Origin: GCA-2731375 sp964344935
Lineage (GTDB): Bacteria; Pseudomonadota; Alphaproteobacteria; GCA-2731375
Assembly: GCA_964344935.1 (NCBI GenBank)
Contig: CAYFPL010000003.1
Coordinates: 62,001 to 126,000, forward strand
Direction of reading: 5' to 3'
DNA: 64,000 bases
Below the pieces are notes generated by a model. The model was given only the letters and a program-made list of their open reading frames with translations. It did not search any database and was not told the origin of the DNA. How positions within the stretch are numbered: position 1 is the first letter of the stretch; each line of letters opens with the position of its first letter. Shown one piece after another: positions 7,458 to 16,040 of the stretch. The position numbers and the translations under genes are program-made.

Positions 7458-9659
7458 ATGAACAATGACGGGGCTGTGGACCGTTTGTTCGGATTGCAAT
7501 TGCTCGGCGCAACGGTCGATGCAATTCCCCAGGCCGTCTGCGTGGTTGACGAGACCCGCGGCGTCGCCTTCGTCAATGGCGCCATGTCCCGGCTCGCGGG
7601 GAGAAACACGGCGGAGTTATTGGGCCAATCCGCTCAGGCATTGGCCCAAATCCTGTCAAAGGCCATGGAGGATAGCCAAGAGGGATTGCTGGCCTGTCGG
7701 AAGCTGTTGCTGGGTAACGGATCACAAGATTTGGATATACGGTTTTGCGACGGGTTATGGCGCAACCTGGCATGTCATGGCAGCGATGACGGGGCCCGGA
7801 TTCTGATTGTCTCGGATGTTGCGTCGGACCAGGTTGGGGTAGAAGAATCGCGGCACAATTCCGAAATGGCCCGCCTGATCGTAGAGGCCTGTCCCCTGCC
7901 CATCGCCATCAGTCGCCTGACAGACCGCAAACTGATCTTTGAAAGCAAGGCCAACAATCTCCTTTTCGGTGAGACCGAGGAGGAAAAAGCCAGCCATGTC
8001 GGCGCCTATGACGTCGATCCCGCCCAGCGTGTCGAATACATGGAGCGCCTGCGCCGGGATGGCGAGGTCAGCGATTTCGAGATTAAGTTCCGCCGCCGTG
8101 ATGGCACGGAATTCGTCGGCGCCCTCTCGGCCCAGGTCCTGGAGTTCAACGGCGAGGACGTGGTGATCTCGGTCGTCGTCGATGTGTCCGAGCGGATCGA
8201 GCGGGAGGCAACCCTGCGCCGGATACTGGACGTGTCCCCCATTCCCATCGCCATGTACCGCCTGCCCGATGGAGAAATTAGCTACGAAAACACCGCCTCG
8301 CGGACCCTGTTCGGCGTCTATAGCCAGGATTCCTACAAGGAGCGCTATTCCCGCTGGACCGACCAGTCGGAGCGGGAACGCATCGTCGATTTGATCTACG
8401 AACGGGGCGCTATCGACGGCATGGAAGTGCAGTTCAAACAGCCTGACGGCAATCCATTCTGGGGCGTTATTTCCGCCCGCTTGATTGAATACCGGGGCGA
8501 GGACGTGGTCATCGCCTCGATCTACGATATCTCCCAGCGCAAGGAAATGGAGAGCGCCCTTAGGGACAGCGAAGACCTAATCCGCACGATCCTGGATACA
8601 TCACCCGTGCCCTTGAACATGATCCGCGTGCGGGATGGGGAAATTATTTACGAAAGCCCCGTGGCGCAGACCACCTATCAATACAGTGCCACGACGGGCT
8701 ATGGCCCGGCCCAGGAGCGCTGGGTCAACGAGGATGAACGCATCGCCTATCTGGAGCGCCTGCATGAAGACGGCTTCGTCGATGGCATGGATGTGGAACG
8801 CCGGCGGGGCGACGGCTCTACCTTCCAGGCTTCGCTGTCGTCACGGCTGATCGAACATCGCGGCGAGGACGTCATTGTATCCGCCGTCTTTGATCTGACG
8901 GAACGTCTTGCCATCGAGGAAGAGATGGCACTGCAGCGCGAAGCCCTGCATCAAAGCGAAAAGCTCAATGCCATGGGTCACCTGCTGGCCAGCGTGGCCC
9001 ATGAACTGAACAACCCACTCTCGGTGGTGGTGGGTCAGTCGCTGCTGCTGCAGGAAACGACGCAGGACGAGAAGATCCTCAAACGCGCCGAGCAGATCGG
9101 CACCGCGGCGGATCGCTGCGCCCGCATCGTCAGGACCTTTCTGGCCATGGCCCGCCATGAATCGAGGCAGAAGGCACCCGTTGGGATCAACGATCTGCTC
9201 AACGATTCCCACGAGGTCACGCGCTATGCCATGCGCAATGCAGGCATCCAGGTTTCGCTGGATCTGGCCGATGGTTTACCATTGGTCATGGCGGATGCGG
9301 ACCAGTTGATGCAGGTATTCACCAACCTGCTGGTCAATGCGGATCATGCCCTGGGCGAGGTCGAAGGGGCGCGGCGGCTGGACATCTCTTCTCGCGACGA
9401 CGGCAATGGGGCTGGGGTGGTTGTCGAGATCAAGGATAATGGCCCCGGCATTCCCGAGGCGATCCGCTCGCGCATATTCGAACCGTTCTTTACCACCAAG
9501 AAACAGGGCGAAGGTACTGGCATCGGCCTTGCCCTATGCCACAGGGTGATCGAGGCCCATGGCGGCGAGATAGAGGTCATTTCCGCCCCGGGCCAGGGCG
9601 CTGCCTTCGTCATTCGCCTGCCCGGCCATGAGGAAGCCGCGGCGTCGGACGGCCAATAG
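7458..9659 (+). CDS. Orphan sensor histidine kinase with three PAS repeats
   Basis: 733 residues with no predicted membrane segment, so it is probably cytosolic. An N-terminal PAS-like unit (about 15-125) is followed by three clearly related PAS units (about 139-246, 254-361, 377-484). Each has an ILDxSPxPI start, a DGExxYE core and a GEDVVIS-DxxER end. A coiled linker leads to the dimerisation box with His515 (SVAHELNNP). The HATPase domain has an N box at N627, G1 (DNGPGIP, 660-666), an F box (FEPFFTTK) and G2 (GTGIGLAL). It should autophosphorylate in response to an unknown cytosolic signal. No response regulator lies next to it. The start has GGAG about nine bases upstream. Confidence 0.88.
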   Translation: MNNDGAVDRLFGLQLLGATVDAIPQAVCVVDETRGVAFVNGAMSRLAGRNTAELLGQSAQALAQILSKAMEDSQEGLLACRKLLLGNGSQDLDIRFCDGLWRNLACHGSDDGARILIVSDVASDQVGVEESRHNSEMARLIVEACPLPIAISRLTDRKLIFESKANNLLFGETEEEKASHVGAYDVDPAQRVEYMERLRRDGEVSDFEIKFRRRDGTEFVGALSAQVLEFNGEDVVISVVVDVSERIEREATLRRILDVSPIPIAMYRLPDGEISYENTASRTLFGVYSQDSYKERYSRWTDQSERERIVDLIYERGAIDGMEVQFKQPDGNPFWGVISARLIEYRGEDVVIASIYDISQRKEMESALRDSEDLIRTILDTSPVPLNMIRVRDGEIIYESPVAQTTYQYSATTGYGPAQERWVNEDERIAYLERLHEDGFVDGMDVERRRGDGSTFQASLSSRLIEHRGEDVIVSAVFDLTERLAIEEEMALQREALHQSEKLNAMGHLLASVAHELNNPLSVVVGQSLLLQETTQDEKILKRAEQIGTAADRCARIVRTFLAMARHESRQKAPVGINDLLNDSHEVTRYAMRNAGIQVSLDLADGLPLVMADADQLMQVFTNLLVNADHALGEVEGARRLDISSRDDGNGAGVVVEIKDNGPGIPEAIRSRIFEPFFTTKKQGEGTGIGLALCHRVIEAHGGEIEVISAPGQGAAFVIRLPGHEEAAASDGQ

Positions 9660-9681
9660 CTAACCTGAATATTGAAGGGAA

Positions 9682-9758
9682 TGGTGGGCGCGCCTGGAAT
9701 TGAACCAGGGACCTCCGCCATGTCAAGACGGCACTCTAACCATCTGAGCTACGCGCCC
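9682..9758 (-). tRNA. tRNA-Val (GAC)
   Basis: Read on the minus strand, a full cloverleaf folds. The acceptor stem GGGCGCG pairs with CGCGCCC, the D arm is GCTC/GAGT, the anticodon stem CCGTC pairs with GGCGG around loop TTGACAT (anticodon GAC), and the T arm is CCTGG/CCAGG. The discriminator is A and the 3' CCA is encoded (9682-9684). It decodes GUC and GUU valine codons. Confidence 0.95.
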
Positions 9759-9934
9759 GTCACGATGGGCTTTCGGGCCCGCATCGTTCCGATAGGGGGA
9801 TATATGGGAAAGCGGGGTTGGACGCAAGCCTCTGAGATCGCGGACGCAGCGTTTTTCCCCTGCCGCCGTTGCCCGGGCCGGGGTTTTTTGGCACGATGGC
9901 CGCCGCTTTCAAGGTCTCGGTACGGGGAAGAATC

Positions 9935-10525
9935 ATGATTGGCTTGGGGATATGGCGGCACGTGCTTTCGTTTATGGCGCTTTTTCTGTTTGCTGCGCCG
10001 GCCTTGGCCCAGGGGCCTTTTTCCCTGGCACCGGCCGAACCTCAACCTGCCGCGGATGCTCTGAAACCAGGACTGGCGGCGGAGTATGCCTATGGCGAAG
10101 TGAAATGGCTGGACGAGGCCGCCGGTTGGGCCGGTCGTACCAAGCCTGGGGCGCCTATCGAAGGTTTCGTTTATGGCGACAGCACGGTGGGCGAAAAGAT
10201 TCTGACTGCGGATTCAGGGGAGTACGTGGTTGCCTTCATCGAAGGGTTCATGCGCCTGGAAGCCGGCGAACACGAACTGGAATTTCAATCCAACGATGGC
10301 TTGCGCGTCACACTGGGTGGCGTCAAGGTCTATGAACATGACGGCCGGCATACTTGTCAGACCAAGGGAGCGGTCCGCATCAGCGTACCCAAAAGCGCAT
10401 GGTATCCCGTTAAGGCATTGTTTTTTAACCGCAAGTTCACAGCTTGCCTGGACCTCAGCATACGGCCGGCGGGGGGAGAGTGGGACTTCACGGACCCGGC
10501 CATCTACGCGCACCTGCCAAAATAG
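9935..10525 (+). CDS. Secreted PA14-like domain protein
   Basis: 196 residues from the ATG at 9935, which is preceded by GGGGAAG. A signal peptide is clear: a basic start, a hydrophobic stretch and a cleavage site near APALAQG. The mature part resembles a PA14-type beta domain. It begins LKPGLAAEYAYG, later has GFMRLEAGEHELEFQSNDG and a LRVTLGGVKVYEH strand, and two cysteines (HTC, TAC) could form a disulfide. PA14 domains bind glycans or act as recognition modules. It should be periplasmic or exported. The next gene begins about 20 bases on, so the two may be co-transcribed. Confidence 0.65.
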   Translation: MIGLGIWRHVLSFMALFLFAAPALAQGPFSLAPAEPQPAADALKPGLAAEYAYGEVKWLDEAAGWAGRTKPGAPIEGFVYGDSTVGEKILTADSGEYVVAFIEGFMRLEAGEHELEFQSNDGLRVTLGGVKVYEHDGRHTCQTKGAVRISVPKSAWYPVKALFFNRKFTACLDLSIRPAGGEWDFTDPAIYAHLPK

Positions 10526-10545
10526 CAACAGCGAACTGTAACCCT

Positions 10546-11430
10546 ATGAAAACACTGAGTTTTGGCGATATTACGGTGGATCGCCTGGTGGAGCTTGAGG
10601 CGCCGGGCTTTCACCCCGCCTTCTTTCTACCCGACGCCACGGAGGAGGCGGTGGCGGCCCAACATGATTGGCTGCTGCCCCATTTCCTGGACGCTGAAAG
10701 CGGCCGCATGATCCAAAGCGTGCACACTTATGTGGTCCGCACCCCGCACCATACGATCCTGGTGGATACCTGCATCGGCAACCACAAACCGCGGCCGTCG
10801 ACCCCGCCGTGGGACAATATGCAGACGCCCTGGCTGGACAATCTCGCCGCTATGGGCGTGGCGGCGGAGGACGTTGATTTCGTCATGTGCACCCATCTGC
10901 ATGTGGATCACGTGGGCTGGAACACCCAGCTCAAGGACGGGCGCTGGGTGCCTACGTTTCCCAATGCCAAATATCTTTTCGAGCGTACCGAATACGAACA
11001 TTGGGCCCAGGATGATGACAGCGTTCAGGGACCAGGCTCCAGCGACGGCAGCTTCGATGACAGCGTTCTGCCGGTGATGGAAGCAGGGCAGGCGGTGCTG
11101 GTAGAGGGCGATCATGCCCTAGACGATCATATGTGGCTGGATCCAACGCCGGGGCATTCGCCGGGCCATGTCTGCATGAACCTATCCGCCGGCGGACGAG
11201 AGGCGGTTTTCTCGGGCGATCTACTGCACCATGCGGTGCAGGTGGCGCATCCCGAATGGAACAGCCGGTTCTGCTGGAATGGAGAGATGTCCCGGGCCAC
11301 CCGCACCAAATTCGTTCATGGCAATGCGGACAAGGACGTCTTGATCCTGGCGGCACATTTCCCCGATCCCACGGCGGGCCGCATCGTCGGCAACGGCGAC
11401 TGCTGCAAGTTCGTGCCGATTGCAGACTGA
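10546..11430 (+). CDS. MBL-fold metallohydrolase (quorum-quenching lactonase-like)
   Basis: 294 residues. The metal motif CTHLHVDHVGW is complete. PTPGHSPGHVC supplies the third histidine and SGDLLHHAV the bridging aspartate, and a late AAHFPDP histidine is also present. This matches the large MBL group that includes AHL lactonases and PqqB-like hydrolases. The protein is cytosolic, with no signal peptide. It sits close behind the PA14-like gene. A lactonase role is only one possibility, because this branch is broad. Confidence 0.8.
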   Translation: MKTLSFGDITVDRLVELEAPGFHPAFFLPDATEEAVAAQHDWLLPHFLDAESGRMIQSVHTYVVRTPHHTILVDTCIGNHKPRPSTPPWDNMQTPWLDNLAAMGVAAEDVDFVMCTHLHVDHVGWNTQLKDGRWVPTFPNAKYLFERTEYEHWAQDDDSVQGPGSSDGSFDDSVLPVMEAGQAVLVEGDHALDDHMWLDPTPGHSPGHVCMNLSAGGREAVFSGDLLHHAVQVAHPEWNSRFCWNGEMSRATRTKFVHGNADKDVLILAAHFPDPTAGRIVGNGDCCKFVPIAD

Positions 11431-11480
11431 GTGGTTTGGTTGGCTCCTGAAGATCAGATACGAGATTCTAATTCCTGAAA

Positions 11481-11580
11481 GCTGTCATTCCCGCGAAAGC
11501 GGGAATCCAGGGTCGCACGGAAACCGCTCGATTTTTTGAAAGATCTGGACTCCCGCTTTCGCGGGAGTGACGAAATCTGG
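11481..11580. repeat. REP-like inverted repeat pair
   Basis: Two copies of a short palindromic unit (core CCCGCGAAAGCGGG at 11490-11503, and CCCGCTTTCGCGGG at 11552-11565) lie head to head, with the flanks GTCATTCC/GGAATCCAG and CTGGACTCC/GGAGTGACG. This is the familiar interspersed intergenic repeat seen in many proteobacterial genomes. On the minus strand it encodes the characteristic peptide RFRGNDS. The pair lies between two convergent genes and could fold into a long hairpin that protects or ends both mRNAs. Confidence 0.75.
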
Positions 11581-11617
11581 TCCGGGTAATTGAACTGACG
11601 GGCCTTCCAAGTGCCCG

Positions 11618-12424
11618 TTAGCTGCCGGTCGCCAGGGCGTCCACATAACCCTGGTGCACGTCCTCCAAAGCCCGGTCCTGTCGCCCCTGCAGGCAGGTAT
11701 GCAGGCTGTCGGCGAGGCCGTTGCGGGCGCTGTATTGGCAATAGTCCACCGCGAAACGGGCCGTTGTCAGATCGGCGCCTGGATCGGACATTTCCGCCAC
11801 CGCCGCCCGCCAGGTTGCCACCAGTGCCTTGTCGTCGACATCTCTGTCCCTGGGCAGGGCATTGATGACATAGTTTGAGATCCGTGCCGTCAGCACCGAA
11901 CCGGGATGGGCGGCAAAGGCGTCACGGGCCGTGGATTGGGCGCGTGTCGCCGCTTCCGCCTCTTCGGCAATTGTGATTGGCCTTTCATCGCCTGCCTCTG
12001 CCTCTGGCCGCAACACCGCCGCCTGGGCCACGACCACACCATCGACGACCCTGAAGTGGCGTTGCAGCCAGGGCTTGGAGACCTCTAGGCGCACGGATAG
12101 GTGGCTGCGCAGGGCGGCCAGCTTGGCGGTTGGCGGCACCGGCAGGCGCAGCGCCCGGCCGTCATGGTCCTGGCCGGTGACCAACAGCTTTTGTCCATCA
12201 AGGGGCGTATAGGCCCGTCCGGCCCTTGGAATGTGCCGTTCGGGCTGTAGGCACATGGCCGCCAGTTCGGCGACGCAACTTTCGCCGCGGCATTGCAATG
12301 GGGTGCGCCCGCCGTTTTCCAGCAGCACCAGCATTTGCGGCGCCGCTGATGCGGTGCCCAAAATGCCGGCCGCGAGCATGGCGAGAAATCCAGTCGGGAT
12401 CGCTTTTCCGATATGGCACCACAT
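11618..12424 (-). CDS. Secreted protein of unknown function
   Basis: About 268 residues from the ATG at 12424, chosen because GGAGGAGG lies about ten bases before it; an upstream ATG at 12451 lacks this. A signal peptide is visible (hydrophobic FLAMLAAGILGTASAAP). Two cysteine pairs in the first 60 mature residues (LQCRGESC and a later MCLQPERH) and two near the C-terminus (DYCQYS, LHTCLQG) suggest disulfides in the periplasm. I do not recognise the family. It converges with the MBL gene across the repeat pair. Confidence 0.6.
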   Translation of the reverse strand: MWCHIGKAIPTGFLAMLAAGILGTASAAPQMLVLLENGGRTPLQCRGESCVAELAAMCLQPERHIPRAGRAYTPLDGQKLLVTGQDHDGRALRLPVPPTAKLAALRSHLSVRLEVSKPWLQRHFRVVDGVVVAQAAVLRPEAEAGDERPITIAEEAEAATRAQSTARDAFAAHPGSVLTARISNYVINALPRDRDVDDKALVATWRAAVAEMSDPGADLTTARFAVDYCQYSARNGLADSLHTCLQGRQDRALEDVHQGYVDALATGS

Positions 12425-12508
12425 GGCTGTTCCGCCTCCTCCCATGGCCATAACCGTGAAGAAACTAGCAAATCTCGCGAGGCCGCGCAGCGACAGGACC
12501 GTGCACGT

Positions 12509-12919
12509 TTAATTGATCAGGCCGCCGCTTTCATCTTCCTCCGATTCAACGGGCGGGTCCTCCGCCGTTGGGCCGGCCTGGTGGTGGACCAGTCGCCAGC
12601 GTTTGCCTTCATGCACGAAGATATTCGTGGCGATCAAATAATTGCCTTCAATTTCTTCATAGCAAACCACGTGCGCCATCTCGCCATGAATGTGGGCGCG
12701 CGCCGCGTGGCACTGAATGGCGGGAGAACCGGGGTTCGACAGGATCGCCTGCCAGCTTTGCAGAACGATTTCGCGGCCTTCCAAAAGGCCCCAGCCGGGA
12801 TGAATACAGCTGACCGGCGCGTCCTCGGCCCAGGCCTCCGCCATCACGCCCATGTCCCGGTCGGCGAAGGCCCGGTAAAAGGCCTCGTTGGCGAACAATA
12901 CGGCGTCCAGTTCCGACAT
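12509..12919 (-). CDS. NTF2-like (SnoaL/YybH-type) protein
   Basis: 136 residues. The pattern FANEAFYRAFADRDMGVMAEAWAEDA at the start, HPGWGLLEGREIVLQSW in the middle and RWRLVHHQAGP at the end is that of nuclear-transport-factor-2-like cone folds of the SnoaL/DUF4440 kind. These are small-molecule binders or isomerases of many functions. The C-terminal tail is acidic (VESEEDES). Its role here is unknown. Confidence 0.8.
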   Translation of the reverse strand: MSELDAVLFANEAFYRAFADRDMGVMAEAWAEDAPVSCIHPGWGLLEGREIVLQSWQAILSNPGSPAIQCHAARAHIHGEMAHVVCYEEIEGNYLIATNIFVHEGKRWRLVHHQAGPTAEDPPVESEEDESGGLIN

Positions 12920-13099
12920 CAGACCGTCCCCCGGTCGCGAGTGGCAAAGACATGCAGGTGGACACTAGCACAGCCGTTCGGCTCTCGCGCCGGTTAAGTC
13001 TGGTGGCGTGGCGCCCGGCCCCGCTTCGCAATCGCCGATACTGGCGTTAGACTAGCGCCAGATCACGCCAACGAATTCGAGCCGATGAAGGACAAAGCC

Positions 13100-13939
13100 A
13101 TGGCCTACGAGGAAATTCTCTACGACGTCGAAGACAGGATCGCCACCATCACCCTGAACCGCCCCGACAAACTAAATGCCTGGACTGGGGTCATGGAGCA
13201 AGAAGTCCGCGCCGCCCTGACCGAGGCCACGGAAGACGACAATGTGGGCGCCATCATCCTGACCGGCGCGGGTCGGGGCTTTTGTTCCGGTGCCGATATG
13301 AACAACCTGAACACCATCCAGCAAGGCGCGGCCAGCGGCGGGCGCACCTCCGACAGCGTCCGCGCCGTGGATAACGCCATTCCGGGCGGTCTGAACCTGC
13401 CCAGCGACTACAGCCTGCGCTACACCTATTTCCCCACCGTGCCCAAGCCCATCATCGCCGCCATCAATGGCCCGGCGGCCGGCCTGGGCCTGATCATGTC
13501 GCTTTATTGCGATGTGCGTTTCGCATCAGATGCTGCCGTGTTTTCCACCGCCTTCTCCCGCCGCGGCCTGATTGCCGAGCACGGTATCTCGTGGATGCTG
13601 CCCACCCTGATCGGCCCCGCCAACGCCCTGGACATCACCCTTTCGGCGCGCAAGTTCACCGCCGCCGAGGCCAAGGAGATGGGCCTGGTCAGCAAGGTCT
13701 TCCCCATGGAGAGTTTCATGGACGAGGTCCGCGCCTATGCATCCGAGATGGCCACCATGGCTTCGCCCCGCTCCATCCGGGTGATGAAGCGGCAGATCTA
13801 TATGGCCATGCTGAACGGCCTGGAGCATTCCGTGCTGCTGGCCAACAGCGAAATGCCCGCCAGCTTCGAATCCGAGGATTTCAAGGAGGGCGTTGCCCAT
13901 TTCGTCGAGCGCCGGGCACCTAATTTCACCGGCCGTTAG
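13100..13939 (+). CDS. Enoyl-CoA hydratase/isomerase family protein
   Basis: 279 residues of the crotonase superfamily. The oxyanion hole is formed by the GRGFCSGADM segment (around residue 60-70) and NGPAAGLGLIMSLYCDVRFAS, and RRGLIAEHGISW carries the likely active-site glutamate. It should hydrate or isomerise an enoyl-CoA. The MAYEE start (13100) is preferred because AAGGA lies just upstream; an ATG at 13085 is possible. A strong terminator follows the gene. Confidence 0.88.
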   Translation: MAYEEILYDVEDRIATITLNRPDKLNAWTGVMEQEVRAALTEATEDDNVGAIILTGAGRGFCSGADMNNLNTIQQGAASGGRTSDSVRAVDNAIPGGLNLPSDYSLRYTYFPTVPKPIIAAINGPAAGLGLIMSLYCDVRFASDAAVFSTAFSRRGLIAEHGISWMLPTLIGPANALDITLSARKFTAAEAKEMGLVSKVFPMESFMDEVRAYASEMATMASPRSIRVMKRQIYMAMLNGLEHSVLLANSEMPASFESEDFKEGVAHFVERRAPNFTGR

Positions 13940-13960
13940 GTCAATTTCCCAAGTTAGCAG

Positions 13961-13993
13961 CGCCCGGACGTGGTTGCGTCCGGGCGTTGTTTT
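13961..13993 (+). terminator. Intrinsic terminator after enoyl-CoA hydratase
   Basis: A perfect 10-bp stem CGCCCGGACG/CGTCCGGGCG with a TGGTTG loop is followed by TTGTTTT. It ends the hydratase transcript, so the next gene probably has its own promoter in the short remaining space. Confidence 0.88.
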
Positions 13994-14039
13994 GCCTTAA
14001 AAGCCTGACCAGTTTTGCCCGTTCGAGGATTCCCCGCAC

Positions 14040-15197
14040 ATGCCCACCGTTCGTGCCGCCATCGCGGAAATGCAGACCCAGCGTATTGGCGAAGTCTCCC
14101 GCATCGCCATCGGAGACCCGGATGTCATCCCCCTGTGGTTCGGGGAGCCGGACCTGGATACCCCGGAATTCATCCGCCAGGCGGCGATCGATGCCATGCA
14201 GGCGGGTCATACCCGCTATGTCAACAAGCGAGGCATTCCCGAACTGCGCCAGGCCATCCTGGACTATACCCAGACCCATTTCGGCGTGGATCTGGACCCG
14301 GAGCGCATCACCGTCACCGGTTCGGGCATGACGGCGATCATGATGGCCACGGAAACCCTGGTGGACAACGGCGACAACGTGGTCATGATCTCGCCCATCT
14401 GGCCCAATATCTTCTATTGCACCCAGACCATGGGCGGGGAGAGCCGGCATCTGCGCCTGGACTTGACCGAGGACGGCTGGCAGTTGGACCTGGACAAGCT
14501 GTTCGATGCCTGCGACGAGCGCACCAAGGCGATCTTCATCGCCTCGCCTTCCAATCCCACCGGCTGGATGATGGAGCCGGAGCAACAACGGGAAGTGCTG
14601 GAATTCTGCCGCCACCGGGGCATCTGGATCATCGCCGACGAGGTCTATCACCGTATCGTCTATGACCGTCCTGTGGCCCCCTCGTTCCTGTCCATCACCG
14701 AGCCCGACGATGCCCTTTACGTGATCCATTCCATGTCCAAGGCCTGGTGTATGACCGGCTGGCGCTGCGGCTGGATGGTGCATCCCGCCGATCTGGGCGA
14801 CAAATTGGGCGATCTCTCGGGTATCAACAACACCGGCTCCACCTCATTCGTGCAGCACGCCGCCGCCGTTGCCCTGCGGGAGGGCGAAGAGTTCGTGGCC
14901 ATCGGGCTGGAACGCTGCCGCCGGGGCCGGGACCTTGTGCATCAGCGCCTGGGCAGCCACCCGCGTATCAACCTGGCCCTGCCCAAGGCGGCCTTCTATG
15001 CCTTCCCCGAAATCGCCGGCCTGGCGGATGATCTGGAATTCGCCAAGAAACTGGTGCGGGAGCATCGGGTCGGCCTGGCGCCGGGCTCGGCCTTCGGTCC
15101 CGGCAACGAAGGGTTTCTGCGCCTCTGTTTCGCGAAATCGGAAGCCCAGCTCTCGGAAGCCATGGACCGGATCGAGGCCGGCTTGGAAACACTGTAG
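14040..15197 (+). CDS. PLP-dependent aminotransferase class I/II
   Basis: 385 residues of fold type I. The PLP lysine is Lys234 in SMSKAWCMTGWR. Asp200 (ADEVYH) holds the pyridine nitrogen and N172 (SNPTGW) the ring oxygen, and a C-terminal FLRLCFAKS arginine binds the substrate carboxylate. It resembles the aspartate/tyrosine aminotransferase group. Its substrate is not clear. It is not obviously paired with the enoyl-CoA hydratase, since a strong terminator separates them. Confidence 0.88.
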   Translation: MPTVRAAIAEMQTQRIGEVSRIAIGDPDVIPLWFGEPDLDTPEFIRQAAIDAMQAGHTRYVNKRGIPELRQAILDYTQTHFGVDLDPERITVTGSGMTAIMMATETLVDNGDNVVMISPIWPNIFYCTQTMGGESRHLRLDLTEDGWQLDLDKLFDACDERTKAIFIASPSNPTGWMMEPEQQREVLEFCRHRGIWIIADEVYHRIVYDRPVAPSFLSITEPDDALYVIHSMSKAWCMTGWRCGWMVHPADLGDKLGDLSGINNTGSTSFVQHAAAVALREGEEFVAIGLERCRRGRDLVHQRLGSHPRINLALPKAAFYAFPEIAGLADDLEFAKKLVREHRVGLAPGSAFGPGNEGFLRLCFAKSEAQLSEAMDRIEAGLETL

Positions 15198-15395
15198 CCG
15201 TCTGAACGGGTCGCGGTCCCGCAAATACAATCATCAGTTGATCAAGAATCGATAATTTTTCGACTTTTGTGATACCTCTCACTGCCGCTTGCCGGGTCCC
15301 GTAATATCTAATGGTTATGGACGGGTGCGGCCTGTCGAAATTGTCAATGAGGGCGCGTGGCGGTACACTGATTTCGTTCGAATTCTCTATTGCGG

Positions 15396-15983
15396 ATGGC
15401 GGAAAAAATGCCGGAAAGCCCAAAGAGACGATTATTCTTTCTCAAGCGGCGGAGTGATAAGCGCGGCGCCATCGCCATCGAATTCGCGTTGATTTTTCCC
15501 GTCATGCTCGTGGTCCTGGCTGGCATCGTCGAGTTTGCCTCGATCATGTTCTCCCGCCATGTGATGTTCTATTCCGCCCGCGAGGCGGCGCGGGGCTATG
15601 TCACGGGGGCCGCCGCCTCGACCTCCGAAACCGTAACCCTGGCACAGAATTTTCTCTCTGAAGGCAACGCCCGTGGCAATTTCACGGTGACGGCTGCAAC
15701 CGACGGCCTTGGCACTTCGTCGGCGACGATTACCGTCACCATATCGACGCCCATGAAGGATGCTGCCCTGATCAATGCCTATCCGGACGTGCTCGTGGGC
15801 GATCAGACAATTACGGCCTCCGCTAGCATGTATGTGGATGAATCCAGTAGCAACAATACGAGCTGCGGCTCCAAGAAAGGTTCTTGCACCGCCACCAAGA
15901 GCTCCAGCACCTCCAAGAGCAGCAGCAAGAAAAGCAGTTCCAAGAAAAGCAGCAGCAAGAAGAGCAGCAAGAGCAAGAAGTAG
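15396..15983 (+). CDS. TadE-like pseudopilin with a Ser/Lys-rich tail
   Basis: About 195 residues. The N-terminal RGAIAIEFALIFPVMLVVLAG segment is the classic TadE/TadG hydrophobic helix with a conserved glutamate, preceded by a basic stretch. These proteins are minor pseudopilins of Flp/Tad pili or of related envelope complexes. The rest is a beta-rich region, then a C-terminal tail of some 45 residues built almost entirely from Ser and Lys in short repeated units, with two cysteines (NTSC, GSC) at its start. The start is unsure: TTG 15390, ATG 15396 or ATG 15408. It is followed about 57 bases on by a TadG-like gene. Confidence 0.75.
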   Translation: MAEKMPESPKRRLFFLKRRSDKRGAIAIEFALIFPVMLVVLAGIVEFASIMFSRHVMFYSAREAARGYVTGAAASTSETVTLAQNFLSEGNARGNFTVTAATDGLGTSSATITVTISTPMKDAALINAYPDVLVGDQTITASASMYVDESSSNNTSCGSKKGSCTATKSSSTSKSSSKKSSSKKSSSKKSSKSKK

Positions 15984-16040
15984 AGCGACCAACAGCGGCA
16001 GTCGCGGGCCCTTGCGCCCCAATAGGAACGGGAATTCCGA

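Noticed and set aside
11454..11741. Minus-strand frame across the repeat pair
   Set aside because: It is encoded by the intergenic repeat itself (RFRGNDS peptide) and overlaps the end of a convincing gene.
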